Of a DNA stretch of 64,000 nt, positions 16,267 to 24,709 are shown in pieces. The notes under the pieces are model-generated. The model was not told where the DNA came from and made no database searches. It saw only the letters and a list, made by a program, of their open reading frames with translations. Location of the stretch: positions 558,001 to 622,000 of the forward strand of contig NZ_RZYA01000001.1 in the NCBI RefSeq assembly GCF_004005495.1. Reading direction: 5' to 3'. The first letter of the stretch is position 1. Every line of letters starts with the position of its first letter. This DNA comes from Streptomyces antnestii. GTDB lineage: Bacteria > Actinomycetota > Actinomycetes > Streptomycetales > Streptomycetaceae. The translations under genes were made by a program, and so were the position numbers.

Positions 16267-17100
16267 ATGAAGATCCTCATCAGCGCCGACATGGAGGGCG
16301 CCACCGGTGTGACCTGGCCGGGGGACGTGCTGCCGGGCACGCCGCAGTGGGAGCGCTGCCGGTCCATGTTCACCTCGGACGTCAACGCCGCCGTGCTCGG
16401 ATTCTTCGACGGGGGCGCCGACGAGGTGCTCATCAACGAGGCGCACTGGTCGATGCGCAACCTGCTCCTGGAGCAGCTCGACGAGCGGGCCGAGATGCTG
16501 ACCGGCCGCCACAAGTCGCTCTCCATGGTCGAGGGCGTCCAGCACGGCGACGTCGACGGCATCGCGTTCGTCGGCTACCACACGGGCGCCGGCATGGAGG
16601 GCGTCCTCGCCCACACTTACCTTGCCAACTCCATCACCGGCGTCTGGATCAACGGCATACGCGCGAGCGAGGGGCTGCTCAACGCGCACGTCGTCGCCGA
16701 GTACGGCGTGCCCGTCGTCCTCGTCACGGGCGACGACCATGCCTGCGACGACGCCCTCGGCTATGCGCCCGAGGCCCGCAAGGTCGCCGTGAAGGACCAT
16801 GTGTCCCGGTACGCGGCGGTATGCCGTACCCCGAGGAGGACCGCCGCCGACATCAGGGCCGCGGCCAAGGAGGCGGCGGCGCTCGCCGTGCGTCACGAGC
16901 CCGTCCAGGGCGGCCCGTTCACCATCGAGCTCGAATTCGACGCCGAGCATCTGTCGATGGCCGCGACCGTGGTGCCCGGCGTCCGCCGCACCGGGGAACG
17001 CAGGGTCGCCTACACGCACGACACCATGTACGACGGCATCCGCACCTTCAAGGCGGTCACCACGATCGTCTCGGCCGCGGTGGAGGAGCAGTATGGCTGA
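16267..17100 (+). CDS. M55-family D-aminopeptidase
   Basis: 277 aa. M55 peptidases are zinc enzymes that release D-Ala from D-amino-acid peptides (B. subtilis DppA type). Visible motifs: MKILISADMEGATG (metal ligand Asp/Glu), the VLINEAHWSMRNL strand, VGYHTGAGMEGVLAHT (His ligands), TGDDHACDDA. Length is normal for the family. The start fits a leaderless transcript: TACGGT (16253-16258) lies 8 nt before ATG. Its stop overlaps the next gene (M20) by 8 bp, so the four following hydrolase genes probably form one transcription unit. Confidence 0.92.
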   Translation: MKILISADMEGATGVTWPGDVLPGTPQWERCRSMFTSDVNAAVLGFFDGGADEVLINEAHWSMRNLLLEQLDERAEMLTGRHKSLSMVEGVQHGDVDGIAFVGYHTGAGMEGVLAHTYLANSITGVWINGIRASEGLLNAHVVAEYGVPVVLVTGDDHACDDALGYAPEARKVAVKDHVSRYAAVCRTPRRTAADIRAAAKEAAALAVRHEPVQGGPFTIELEFDAEHLSMAATVVPGVRRTGERRVAYTHDTMYDGIRTFKAVTTIVSAAVEEQYG

Positions 17101-18499
17101 CCAGACACCTCAGGCACCTCAGGCATCTCAGGCATCTCAGGCACCTCAGGCATCTCGGGCACCCCTGGCATCCCAGGCCGCTCACGTGGACGATCAGGCG
17201 CTCGACGAGGTCGTGACCTTCACGTCCGAGCTCATCCGCATCGACACCACCAACCGTGGCGGCGGCGACTGCCGGGAGCGCCCGGCCGCCGAGTACGCGG
17301 CGGCGAAGCTCGCCGAGGCGGGACTGGAGCCGGCCCTCCTGGAGCGCACCGAGGGGCGGACGAACGTCGTCGCCCGCATCCCCGGCACGGACCCCTCCGC
17401 CGACGCGCTGCTCGTCCACGGTCACCTCGACGTCGTCCCGGCGGAGGCCGCCGACTGGAGCGTGCACCCGTTCTCCGGCGAGATCCGCGACGGCGTCGTG
17501 TGGGGCCGGGGCGCGGTCGACATGAAGAACATGGACGCGATGATCCTCGCGGTCGTGCGGCAGTGGGCCCGCGCCGGTGTGCGGCCGCGCCGGGACATCG
17601 TCGTCGCCTTCACCGCCGACGAGGAGGCGAGCGCCGAGGACGGCTCCGGTTTCCTCGCCGACCGGCACGCCGCGCTCTTCGAGGGCTGCACCGAGGGCGT
17701 CAGCGAATCGGGTGCCTTCACCTTCCACGACGGCTCGGGCAAGGAGATCTACCCGATCGCGGCGGGCGAGCGCGGCACGGCCTGGCTCCGGCTCACCGCG
17801 CACGGCAGGGCGGGCCACGGCTCGAAGGTGAACCGCGCCAACGCCGTCAGCCGGCTCGCCGCCGCCGTCGCGCGGATCGGCGCGCACGAGTGGCCGGTCC
17901 GGCTGACCCCGACCGTGGCCGCCGCGCTGACCGAACTCGCCGCCCTGTACGGCATCGAGGCCGGTGTGACGTCCCCGGACTTCGCCGTCGACGAGCTCCT
18001 CGCGAAGCTCGGCCCGGCCGCGGCCCTCGTCGAGCCGACCGTCCGCAACAGCGCCAACCCGACGATGCTGTCCGCCGGATACAAGATCAATGTGATCCCC
18101 GGCGAGGCGACCGCGCACATCGACGGCCGGTATCTGCCGGGCGGCGAGGACGAGTTCCGCGAGACCCTCGACCGGCTCACCGGGCCCGACGTCGACTGGG
18201 AGTTCGAGCACCACGAGGTCGCTCTGCAGGCGCCGGTCGACTCGCCGGCGTTCGCCAAGATGCGGGCGGCTGTCGAGGAGTTCGCGCCCGAGGGGCACGT
18301 CGTGCCGTACTGCATGTCGGGCGGCACCGACGCCAAGCAGTTCTCGCGGCTCGGCATCACGGGCTACGGCTTCGCGCCGCTGAAGCTCCCCGAGGGCTTC
18401 GACTACCAGGCGCTCTTCCACGGCGTCGACGAGCGCGTCCCGGTCGAGGCGCTGCACTTCGGGGTCCGCGTGCTCGACCGATTCCTGAGGTCGGCGTAG
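17093..18499 (+). CDS. M20-family metallopeptidase
   Basis: 468 aa. Zn-dependent aminoacylase/carboxypeptidase family: VHGHLDVVPA (His, Asp), WGRGAVDMKN, FTADEEAS (Glu-Glu), GRAGHGSKVNRANA in the dimerisation/lid domain, and YCMSGGTDAKQFS at the C-terminus. A low-complexity Gln/Ala/Pro/Ser stretch of about 25 residues precedes the catalytic domain. The ATG overlaps the end of the M55 gene, implying translational coupling. The sequence resembles ArgE/DapE-like dipeptidases; the substrate is not determinable. Confidence 0.92.
   Translation: MADQTPQAPQASQASQAPQASRAPLASQAAHVDDQALDEVVTFTSELIRIDTTNRGGGDCRERPAAEYAAAKLAEAGLEPALLERTEGRTNVVARIPGTDPSADALLVHGHLDVVPAEAADWSVHPFSGEIRDGVVWGRGAVDMKNMDAMILAVVRQWARAGVRPRRDIVVAFTADEEASAEDGSGFLADRHAALFEGCTEGVSESGAFTFHDGSGKEIYPIAAGERGTAWLRLTAHGRAGHGSKVNRANAVSRLAAAVARIGAHEWPVRLTPTVAAALTELAALYGIEAGVTSPDFAVDELLAKLGPAAALVEPTVRNSANPTMLSAGYKINVIPGEATAHIDGRYLPGGEDEFRETLDRLTGPDVDWEFEHHEVALQAPVDSPAFAKMRAAVEEFAPEGHVVPYCMSGGTDAKQFSRLGITGYGFAPLKLPEGFDYQALFHGVDERVPVEALHFGVRVLDRFLRSA
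17101..17180 (+). repeat. 9-bp tandem repeat in the M20 N-terminus
   Basis: About seven 9-bp units close to CAGGCA-C/T-CT encode Gln-Ala-Pro/Ser repeats (QAPQAPQASQASQAPQAS). Units differ by one base. It sits at codons 4-25, ahead of the catalytic domain, and length changes would keep the frame. Confidence 0.8.
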
Positions 18500-18569
18500 C
18501 AGGGTGAGCGGGGGCACGGGCGGGGATCGGAAAACGGTCCGGGAAGCGGTTCGGGAGACGGTCTAGGAA

Positions 18570-20606
18570 ATGGCGACGCGCGTGGAGAACATGGGGGCCT
18601 CAGTAGTCATGGGGGACGGGGAGAAGATGGTGCTGATCCAGAGTCACGGATCGTGGCCGTCGCCGATCTCGGCCGATCTCGCCGCCGCGCACGACGGGCA
18701 GCCGGAGTACGTCGGCTTCGTCGGCGACGAGGTGTGGTGGACCGAGCCCCGGCCCGCCGAGGGCGGCCGGCGCGCCCTGGTCAGGCGGCTCGCCGACGGC
18801 ACGGAGCACACAGTGCTGCCCGCGCCGTGGAACGTGCGCAGCCGCGTCATCGAGTACGGCGGACAGCCGTGGGCCGGCGCCGGCCGCCCCGAGGGTCCCC
18901 TCCTCGTGTTCGTCGACTTCGCCGACCAGCGGCTCTACGCCTACGAGCCGGACGCCCCCGGCGCCGTACCCCGCCCCCTCACACCCGTCTCGGCGGTGGG
19001 TGACGGCCTGCGCTGGGCCGATCCGCGCATCCACCTCGACCGGGGTGAAGTCTGGTGCGTCCTGGAGGAGTTCACCGGCGACGGTCCGGGCGACGTGCGC
19101 CGTGTCGTCGCCGCGGTGCCGCTCGACGGGAGCGCCGCCGAGGACCGGGCCGCCGTGCGGGAACTCTCCGACGGGCGCCACCGGTTCGTGACCGGCCCCC
19201 GCCTCTCGCCCGACGGCCGCCGCGCCGCCTGGCTCGCCTGGGACCACCCGCGGATGCCGTGGGACGGCACCGAGCTGATCGTCGCCGACGTGGCCGGGGA
19301 CGGCAGCGTCGGCGGGGCGAGGACCGCGTTCGGCGGACCGGACGAATCCGTCGCGCAGGTGGAGTGGGCCGCCGACGGCGCCCTCCTGTACTCCAGCGAC
19401 CGCAGCGGCTGGTGGAACCTCTACCGCGTCGGCCCGGACGGCGAGCCCCGGCCCCTGTGCCCGCGCGAGGAGGAGTTCGGCGGACCGCTCTGGAAGATCG
19501 GCCACCGCTGGTTCGCCCCGCTGGAATGCGGCCTGATCGCCGTCGTGCACGGCAGCGGCGCCACCGCGCTCGCGATACTCGACCCGACGACCGGCGAGGT
19601 TGTGGACGCGGCCGGACCCTGGACGGAGTGGAGCCCCACCCTGGCGGCGCACGGCACCCGCGTCGTGGGCGTCGCGGCCAGCCCGCGCAGCGGCCACGAG
19701 GTCGTGGAACTCGACACGCGGACGGGCCGGGCGCGCGTCGTCGGCGCCGCGCACACCGACGCCGTCGACCCCGCTTACTACCCCGAGCCGCAGATCCGCA
19801 CCTTCGCGGGCCCCGAGGGGCGCGACATCCACGCCCACGTCTACCCGCCGCACAGCCCCACCCACGCCGCGCCCGACGACGAACTCCCGCCCTACGTCGT
19901 GTGGGCCCACGGCGGCCCCACCGGACGCTCGCCCCTCGTACTCGACCTGGAGATCGCCTACTTCACCTCGCGCGGCATCGGCGTCGCCGAGGTCAACTAC
20001 GGCGGCTCCACCGGCTACGGGCGCGAGTACCGCAACCGGCTGCGCGAGCAGTGGGGCGTCGTCGACGTCGAGGACTGCGCCGCCGTGGCGCTCGCGCTCG
20101 CCGCCGAGGGCACCGCCGACCGGGCCAGGCTCGCGATCCGCGGCGGCAGCGCCGGAGGCTGGACCGCCGCCGCGTCGCTCACCACCACCGACGTCTACGC
20201 CTGCGGCACCATCCTCTATCCCGTGCTCGACCTGACGGCCTGGGGCTCGGGCGAGACCCACGACTTCGAGTCGCGGTACCTGGAGTCACTGGTCGGCCCG
20301 CTCGCCGAGGTGCCCGCGCGCTACGTGGAGCGCTCGCCGGCCGAGCACGCGGACCGGCTCACCGTGCCGTTCCTGCTGCTCCAGGGCCTCGACGACGTGA
20401 TCTGCCCGCCCGCGCAGTGCGAGCGGTTCCTGGCCCGCCTGGAGGGACGGCGCGTCCCGCACGCGTACATCACCTTCGAGGGTGAGGGCCACGGCTTCCG
20501 GCGCGCCGACACCGTGATCCGCGCCCTGGAGTCCGAACTCTCCCTGTACGCCCAGGTGTTCGGCCTGGATCCGGCCGGGATTCCCACCCTGGAGCTGTCC
20601 AAGTGA
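18570..20606 (+). CDS. S9-family prolyl oligopeptidase
   Basis: 678 aa from 18570; ATG codons at 18588, 18609 and 18627 (MVLIQSHGSWPSP) are also possible, and the last fits the usual family N-terminus. N-terminal beta-propeller (about 40-420), then an alpha/beta-hydrolase domain: VWAHGGPTGRSP, GGSTGYGREYRNRLREQWG, nucleophile RGGSAGGWTAA, acid LQGLDDVICPP, His in GEGHGFR. These dipeptidyl/acylaminoacyl peptidases cleave small peptides in the cytoplasm. No signal peptide. It ends with a GTGA overlap to the S66 gene, which shows coupling. Confidence 0.92.
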   Translation: MATRVENMGASVVMGDGEKMVLIQSHGSWPSPISADLAAAHDGQPEYVGFVGDEVWWTEPRPAEGGRRALVRRLADGTEHTVLPAPWNVRSRVIEYGGQPWAGAGRPEGPLLVFVDFADQRLYAYEPDAPGAVPRPLTPVSAVGDGLRWADPRIHLDRGEVWCVLEEFTGDGPGDVRRVVAAVPLDGSAAEDRAAVRELSDGRHRFVTGPRLSPDGRRAAWLAWDHPRMPWDGTELIVADVAGDGSVGGARTAFGGPDESVAQVEWAADGALLYSSDRSGWWNLYRVGPDGEPRPLCPREEEFGGPLWKIGHRWFAPLECGLIAVVHGSGATALAILDPTTGEVVDAAGPWTEWSPTLAAHGTRVVGVAASPRSGHEVVELDTRTGRARVVGAAHTDAVDPAYYPEPQIRTFAGPEGRDIHAHVYPPHSPTHAAPDDELPPYVVWAHGGPTGRSPLVLDLEIAYFTSRGIGVAEVNYGGSTGYGREYRNRLREQWGVVDVEDCAAVALALAAEGTADRARLAIRGGSAGGWTAAASLTTTDVYACGTILYPVLDLTAWGSGETHDFESRYLESLVGPLAEVPARYVERSPAEHADRLTVPFLLLQGLDDVICPPAQCERFLARLEGRRVPHAYITFEGEGHGFRRADTVIRALESELSLYAQVFGLDPAGIPTLELSK

Positions 20607-21541
20607 CGTCGACGACACCGCTCACCCGTCCCGCGCGGCTCACCCCCGGTGCCCGCGTCGCCGTCGTCGCGCCCAGCGGTCCGGTGCCCGACGACCGTCT
20701 CCAGGCGGGCCTCGACCTGCTGCGCGGCTGGGACCTGGAGCCCGTGGCGGCGCCCCATGTCCCCGATGTGCACAGGGAGTTCGACTATCTCGCCGGGACG
20801 GACGCCGACCGCGCCGCCGACCTCCAGCGGGCCTGGTGCGACCCGTCCGTCGACGCGGTCCTGTGCGCACGGGGAGGCTACGGCGCCCAGCGCATGGCCG
20901 ACCTGCTGGACTGGGACGCGATGCGGGCCGCCGGGCCCAAGGTGTTCGTCGGGTACAGCGACATCACGGCGCTGCACGAGGCGTTCGCCGTGCGCCTCGG
21001 CCTCGCGACGCTGCACGGACCGATGGTCGCCGCGGCCGACTTCCTCAAGAACGCCCGCGCGCAGGACCACTTGAGGGCGACGCTCTTCGAACCCGAGACC
21101 GTGCGCACGATCACGGCACCCGGCGGCGGACGTCCCCTCGTGGGCGGGACGGCGCGCGGTGTCACCCTCGGCGGCTGCCTCTGCCTGCTCGCCGCGGACC
21201 TGGGCACCCCGCACGCCCGTCCGTCGGCCAGGGGCGGGCTGCTGTGCCTGGAGGACGTGGGCGAGGAGACGTACCGGCTCGACCGCTATCTCACCCAACT
21301 CCTGCGCTCCGGCTGGCTGGACGGGGTCGCGGGGATCCTGCTCGGGTCGTGGGCGGAGTGCGAGGCGTACGGCGAGGTGCGCGCGCTGCTCGCGGACCGG
21401 CTCGGCGGTCTCGGGGTGCCGGTGGCCGAGGAGTTCGGCTTCGGGCACTGCGACGGGGCGCTGACCGTCCCGTTCGGCGTGCCGGGTGAACTCGACGCGG
21501 ACGCGGGGACGTTGACCCTCGACCTGCCCGCGCTGGCCTGA
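20603..21541 (+). CDS. S66-family LD-carboxypeptidase
   Basis: 312 aa. S66 (MccF/LdcA-type) serine peptidases remove the terminal D-Ala from murein tetrapeptides or cleave peptide conjugates. N-terminal ARVAVVAPSGPVP, the nucleophile region VFVGYSDITALHEA, HGPMVAAADF, and ECA..., GFGHCDGALTVPFGV with the C-terminal His. The GTG start overlaps the S9 stop (GTGA). With M55, M20 and S9 directly upstream, the set fits breakdown of D-amino-acid-containing or cell-wall peptides. Confidence 0.92.
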   Translation: MTSTTPLTRPARLTPGARVAVVAPSGPVPDDRLQAGLDLLRGWDLEPVAAPHVPDVHREFDYLAGTDADRAADLQRAWCDPSVDAVLCARGGYGAQRMADLLDWDAMRAAGPKVFVGYSDITALHEAFAVRLGLATLHGPMVAAADFLKNARAQDHLRATLFEPETVRTITAPGGGRPLVGGTARGVTLGGCLCLLAADLGTPHARPSARGGLLCLEDVGEETYRLDRYLTQLLRSGWLDGVAGILLGSWAECEAYGEVRALLADRLGGLGVPVAEEFGFGHCDGALTVPFGVPGELDADAGTLTLDLPALA

Positions 21542-21599
21542 AAGACGCGCTCGCTGAATCTTCGTCAAGAAACACGCGGCACGGTGATTGACCCGCGTA

Positions 21600-21611
21600 T
21601 GACACGTGTCA
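21600..21611 (+). promoter_or_regulatory. Perfect palindrome between -35 and -10 of the secreted hydrolase
   Basis: TGACACGTGTCA is a 12-bp perfect palindrome 12 bp after a possible -35 TTGACC (21588-21593), so an occupied operator would block the promoter. A second inverted motif TACCG-GT-CGGTA lies nearer the gene. Both are within the 135-bp gap after the S66 stop. Confidence 0.45.
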
Positions 21612-21676
21612 CAACATGACCACGCCCAGACTTACCGGTCGGTAGCCGGTGGGTCTTCCTCAGCGTGGAGGTAGCC

Positions 21677-23527
21677 GTGCCCCGATCCCGACCGCGATCA
21701 CCACTGGCGCTGGTCCTCGCCCTCGGCGCCCCGGTCGCCGCGCCCCTCGCCCTCGCCGGCCCTGCGAACGCCGTTCCGCAGACAACCCAGACGACGCAGA
21801 CAACCCAGACGACGCAGACGACCCGGACGACGCAAGCGACGCGGACCGGCGAATACACCGTCACCGCACTGAAGTTCACGGTCCGGGCCGGCGGCCGCAA
21901 CTGCGTCGTCGACGCCGACCTCTACCGGCCCGCCGGGGTCGACGCCGCGCACACCGCGCCCGCGGTCCTCGCCACCAACGGCTTCGGCGGCAGCAAGTCC
22001 GACGGCTCGACCGACGCCATCGGCAAGGCCGTCGCCGCCCGCGGCTACGTCGGGCTCGTCTACTCGGGGCTCGGCTTCGGCAAGTCGGGCTGCCTCGTCT
22101 CGCTCGACGACCCCCGCATCGACGGCGCGGCCGCCTCCCGGCTCATCGACTACCTTGCCGGTACACGCGCCGCCGACGACGGCACGAAGGCCGACTTCGT
22201 GACGAAGGACGGCAAGGGAGACCCCCGGGTCGGCATGATCGGCGGCTCGTACGGCGGCGCCATCCAGCTCGCCACCGCCGCCGTCGACCACCGCGTCGAC
22301 GCCCTCGTCCCGATGATCACGTGGAACGACCTGGCGTACTCCCTCGATCCGAACAACGCCTCCGACCGCTCCGTCCCCGGCGCCTTCAAATGGCAGTGGA
22401 CCAACGGCTTCTACCTGATCGGCGAGGGCCAGCCCCTCCTCGCACCGTCCCTCGACCCGTCCCGCGTCAACAAGCTCACCTGCCTGCACTTCGTCGACGA
22501 CGCCTGCGAGACGATCCGCACCCTGAACTCCGGCCGCTACCCGGCCGCGAAGACCGGACCGATGCTCGCCTACGCACGCAGCGTCTCCCCGGTCTCGTAC
22601 CTCAAGCAGGTCAAGGCCCCGACGCTGCTCGTGCAGGGCCAGTCCGACAGCCTCTTCAACCTCAACGAGGCGCAGGCGTCGTACAACACCCTCAGGGCGC
22701 AGGGCACCACCGCCAAGATGATCTGGCAGTCCTGGGGCCACAGCGGCGGCCTCACCGACCCGGCCACCGGCGAACTCAACATCGCCCAGGGCAACCTGGA
22801 GACCTCCTACGTCGGCAAGCGGATCCTCGCCTGGTTCGACCGCTACCTCCAGCACAAGAAGGGCGTCGACACCGGGCCCGCCTTCGCCTACTACCGCGAC
22901 TGGATCACCGACCCGAACCGGACCTACGCCACCGCGGGCAGCGTCCCGACCCTGAGCCGGAAGCTGTACCTGTCCGGCGACGGCAAGCTCGTCGACAACC
23001 GCAAGAAGGTCGCCCGCGGCAGCCGCGAGTACCGGAACTGGCTGATCCCCACCAGCCACTCCGAGTCCTCCCTCGCCGGCCTCATCGGCCTCCCCGACCC
23101 CGCGCCCCACGACACCGCCGGCACCTACCTCGGCTGGACCAGCGAGCCGCTGACCACCGCCACCGACGTCGTCGGCGCCCCGAAGGCCACCCTCAAGGTC
23201 GTCTCCCCGCGGACCGAACGCGTCCAGAACTCGGGTGACGCCGCCGACAAGCTCGTCCTCTTCGCGAAGCTCTACGACATCGCGCCGGACGGCACGAAGA
23301 CGCTCGTGCACCGGCTGGTCGCACCGGTCCGCGTGCCCGACGTGACCCGCTCCTTCACCGTCTCGCTGCCCGGCATCGTCCACCGCTACGAGAAGGGCCA
23401 CCGCCTCCAGTTCGTCATCGCGGCCAGCGACGACGCGTACGGCGGCAACAAGGGCGTCAAGCCGGTCACCGTCACCAGCGCGCCCGACGACACGGGCGTC
23501 CTGGAACTGCCGGTCGTCGGGGAGTAG
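21677..23527 (+). CDS. Secreted CocE/NonD- or Xaa-Pro dipeptidyl-peptidase-type hydrolase
   Basis: 616 aa. Signal peptide RSRPRSPLALVLALGAP then ALAGPANA, followed by a Thr/Gln-rich linker of 9-bp repeats (about 21778-21845). The alpha/beta-hydrolase core has VLATNGFGGSKS, nucleophile MIGGSYGGAIQLA, acid LLVQGQSDSLFN and a His in WGHSGGLTD; the C-terminal jelly-roll (DPAPHDTAGTYLGWTSEPL... VPDVTRSFTVSLPGI) is typical of PepX/CocE proteins. It would act on extracellular peptides or esters. The GTG at 21677 has GGAGG 5 nt upstream; a GTG 12 nt earlier is less likely. Confidence 0.9.
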   Translation: MPRSRPRSPLALVLALGAPVAAPLALAGPANAVPQTTQTTQTTQTTQTTRTTQATRTGEYTVTALKFTVRAGGRNCVVDADLYRPAGVDAAHTAPAVLATNGFGGSKSDGSTDAIGKAVAARGYVGLVYSGLGFGKSGCLVSLDDPRIDGAAASRLIDYLAGTRAADDGTKADFVTKDGKGDPRVGMIGGSYGGAIQLATAAVDHRVDALVPMITWNDLAYSLDPNNASDRSVPGAFKWQWTNGFYLIGEGQPLLAPSLDPSRVNKLTCLHFVDDACETIRTLNSGRYPAAKTGPMLAYARSVSPVSYLKQVKAPTLLVQGQSDSLFNLNEAQASYNTLRAQGTTAKMIWQSWGHSGGLTDPATGELNIAQGNLETSYVGKRILAWFDRYLQHKKGVDTGPAFAYYRDWITDPNRTYATAGSVPTLSRKLYLSGDGKLVDNRKKVARGSREYRNWLIPTSHSESSLAGLIGLPDPAPHDTAGTYLGWTSEPLTTATDVVGAPKATLKVVSPRTERVQNSGDAADKLVLFAKLYDIAPDGTKTLVHRLVAPVRVPDVTRSFTVSLPGIVHRYEKGHRLQFVIAASDDAYGGNKGVKPVTVTSAPDDTGVLELPVVGE

Positions 23528-23546
23528 GTACCCCGCCGTGCGCGAA

Positions 23547-23575
23547 CCCCGCCCGGCCGCACACGCCGGGCGGGG
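23547..23575 (+). terminator. Rho-independent-like hairpin after the secreted hydrolase
   Basis: CCCCGCCCGGC and GCCGGGCGGGG form an 11-bp perfect stem with a 7-nt loop, 20 bp past the stop. No T-tract. Confidence 0.7.
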
Positions 23576-23685
23576 AACGCGGGCGTCGCTCCTAGGGAAG
23601 GGTCCACCGACGCCATCGGGGCGGTCCGCGGCGGGTACTTCATGCACCGGCGCAAGTGAGCCGGGCCGCCACGTAGGCTGACCGG

Positions 23686-24240
23686 ATGTCCGAAGCCGAG
23701 AGCCCCCACCTCGCCCAAGGTCCCCACGTGGCCCTACGCGCCTTCACGCTCGCGGACGCCGAGGAGTTCACGGCCCGTGCGCGGGAGAGCCGGCACCTGC
23801 ACCACCCCTGGCTCTTCCCGCCCACCGCCGCCGATACCTACGCCGCCTACGCGGGTGCCCTCATCGACGACCCGGCCCGGTTCGGTTTCCTGGTGTGCGA
23901 GCGGGCGGGCGGCGGCATCGTCGGTTTCATCAACATCAACAACATCGTCCGCGGCGGCTTCCGCAGCGGTGCCCTCGGTTACGGCGCGTTCGCGCACGCG
24001 GCGGGCCGCGGCCTCATGAGCGAGGGCCTCGGCCTCGTCGTCCGTCACGCCTTCGGCCCTCTCGGCCTGCACCGGCTCGAGATCAACGTGCAGCCGCGCA
24101 ACGAGGCGTCGATCGCGCTCGCCCGCCGCGCCGGCTTCCGCCTGGAGGGCTACTCGCCCGACTTCCTCTACGTGGACGGTGCCTGGCGCGACCACGAACG
24201 CTGGGCGCTCACGGCCGAGATGCCCGGTGCTTCCGGTTGA
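23686..24240 (+). CDS. GNAT acetyltransferase, RimJ/RimL-like
   Basis: 184 aa. HVALRAFTLADAEEFTARA at the start, GALGYGAFAHAAGRGLMSEGL acetyl-CoA loop, and LGLHRLEINVQPRNEASIALARRAGFRLEGYSPDFLYVDGAWRDHERWAL, the hallmark C-terminal half of ribosomal-protein-alanine-type acetyltransferases. Leaderless start likely: TAGGCT (23674-23679) is 6 nt before ATG. The 3' end overlaps DUF6204 by 32 bp. Confidence 0.9.
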   Translation: MSEAESPHLAQGPHVALRAFTLADAEEFTARARESRHLHHPWLFPPTAADTYAAYAGALIDDPARFGFLVCERAGGGIVGFININNIVRGGFRSGALGYGAFAHAAGRGLMSEGLGLVVRHAFGPLGLHRLEINVQPRNEASIALARRAGFRLEGYSPDFLYVDGAWRDHERWALTAEMPGASG

Positions 24241-24562
24241 CCTTCATCGTGTCCATGTCGGTCGCCGACGACTTCAGCGCACCGAAGCCGTAGCCCTCGC
24301 CCAGAGCCCGCAGGGACGCCTCCGCCATCTCCTCGGCGAGCGCCTCCGCCATCTCCTCGCCGTCCTCCGCGTCCGACTCCACGACGAACCGCAGCGAGAA
24401 GTGCTTCAGCACCCGGTCGTACGTGAGTGACCCCTCCGGTGTGAACCTCATCGAGGTGAGCCCGTGGTCGTCGGCCTCGGCGAGCAGCCGCTCGCGCGCG
24501 CCGTCGGTGAGGCCGTCCCAGGTGCCGCGGACGATGACCCGGTAGGTGTGCTGCGTTCCCAT
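24209..24562 (-). CDS. DUF6204 family protein
   Basis: 117 aa. The N-terminal TYRVIVRGTWDGL and LTSMRFTPEGSLTYDRVLKHFSLRFVV match the small actinobacterial DUF6204 family, whose function is unknown. An Ala/Glu-rich helix (EEMAEALAEEMAEASL) is followed by GYGFGALKSSATDMD. Leaderless promoter suggested by TACCCT ending 6 nt before ATG. Convergent overlap with the GNAT gene. Confidence 0.8.
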   Translation of the reverse strand: MGTQHTYRVIVRGTWDGLTDGARERLLAEADDHGLTSMRFTPEGSLTYDRVLKHFSLRFVVESDAEDGEEMAEALAEEMAEASLRALGEGYGFGALKSSATDMDTMKVNRKHRASRP

Positions 24563-24709
24563 CCGGGGAGGGTAGCCCGGCGGGGCGCGCGGCGCCTTTG
24601 CTTAATTCTGACCGGGAGAGCCCCTGGTCACCTCACGGGCGAGCCTGTTCCATGGTCGTCGGGGGCGCACCGCGTGCGGACGGTCGGCCCCGCGAACCGG
24701 GAGGCGGAC

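Noticed and set aside
21778..21845. CRISPR-like spacing of short repeats
   Set aside because: Units are 9 bp, contiguous and coding; there are no spacers.
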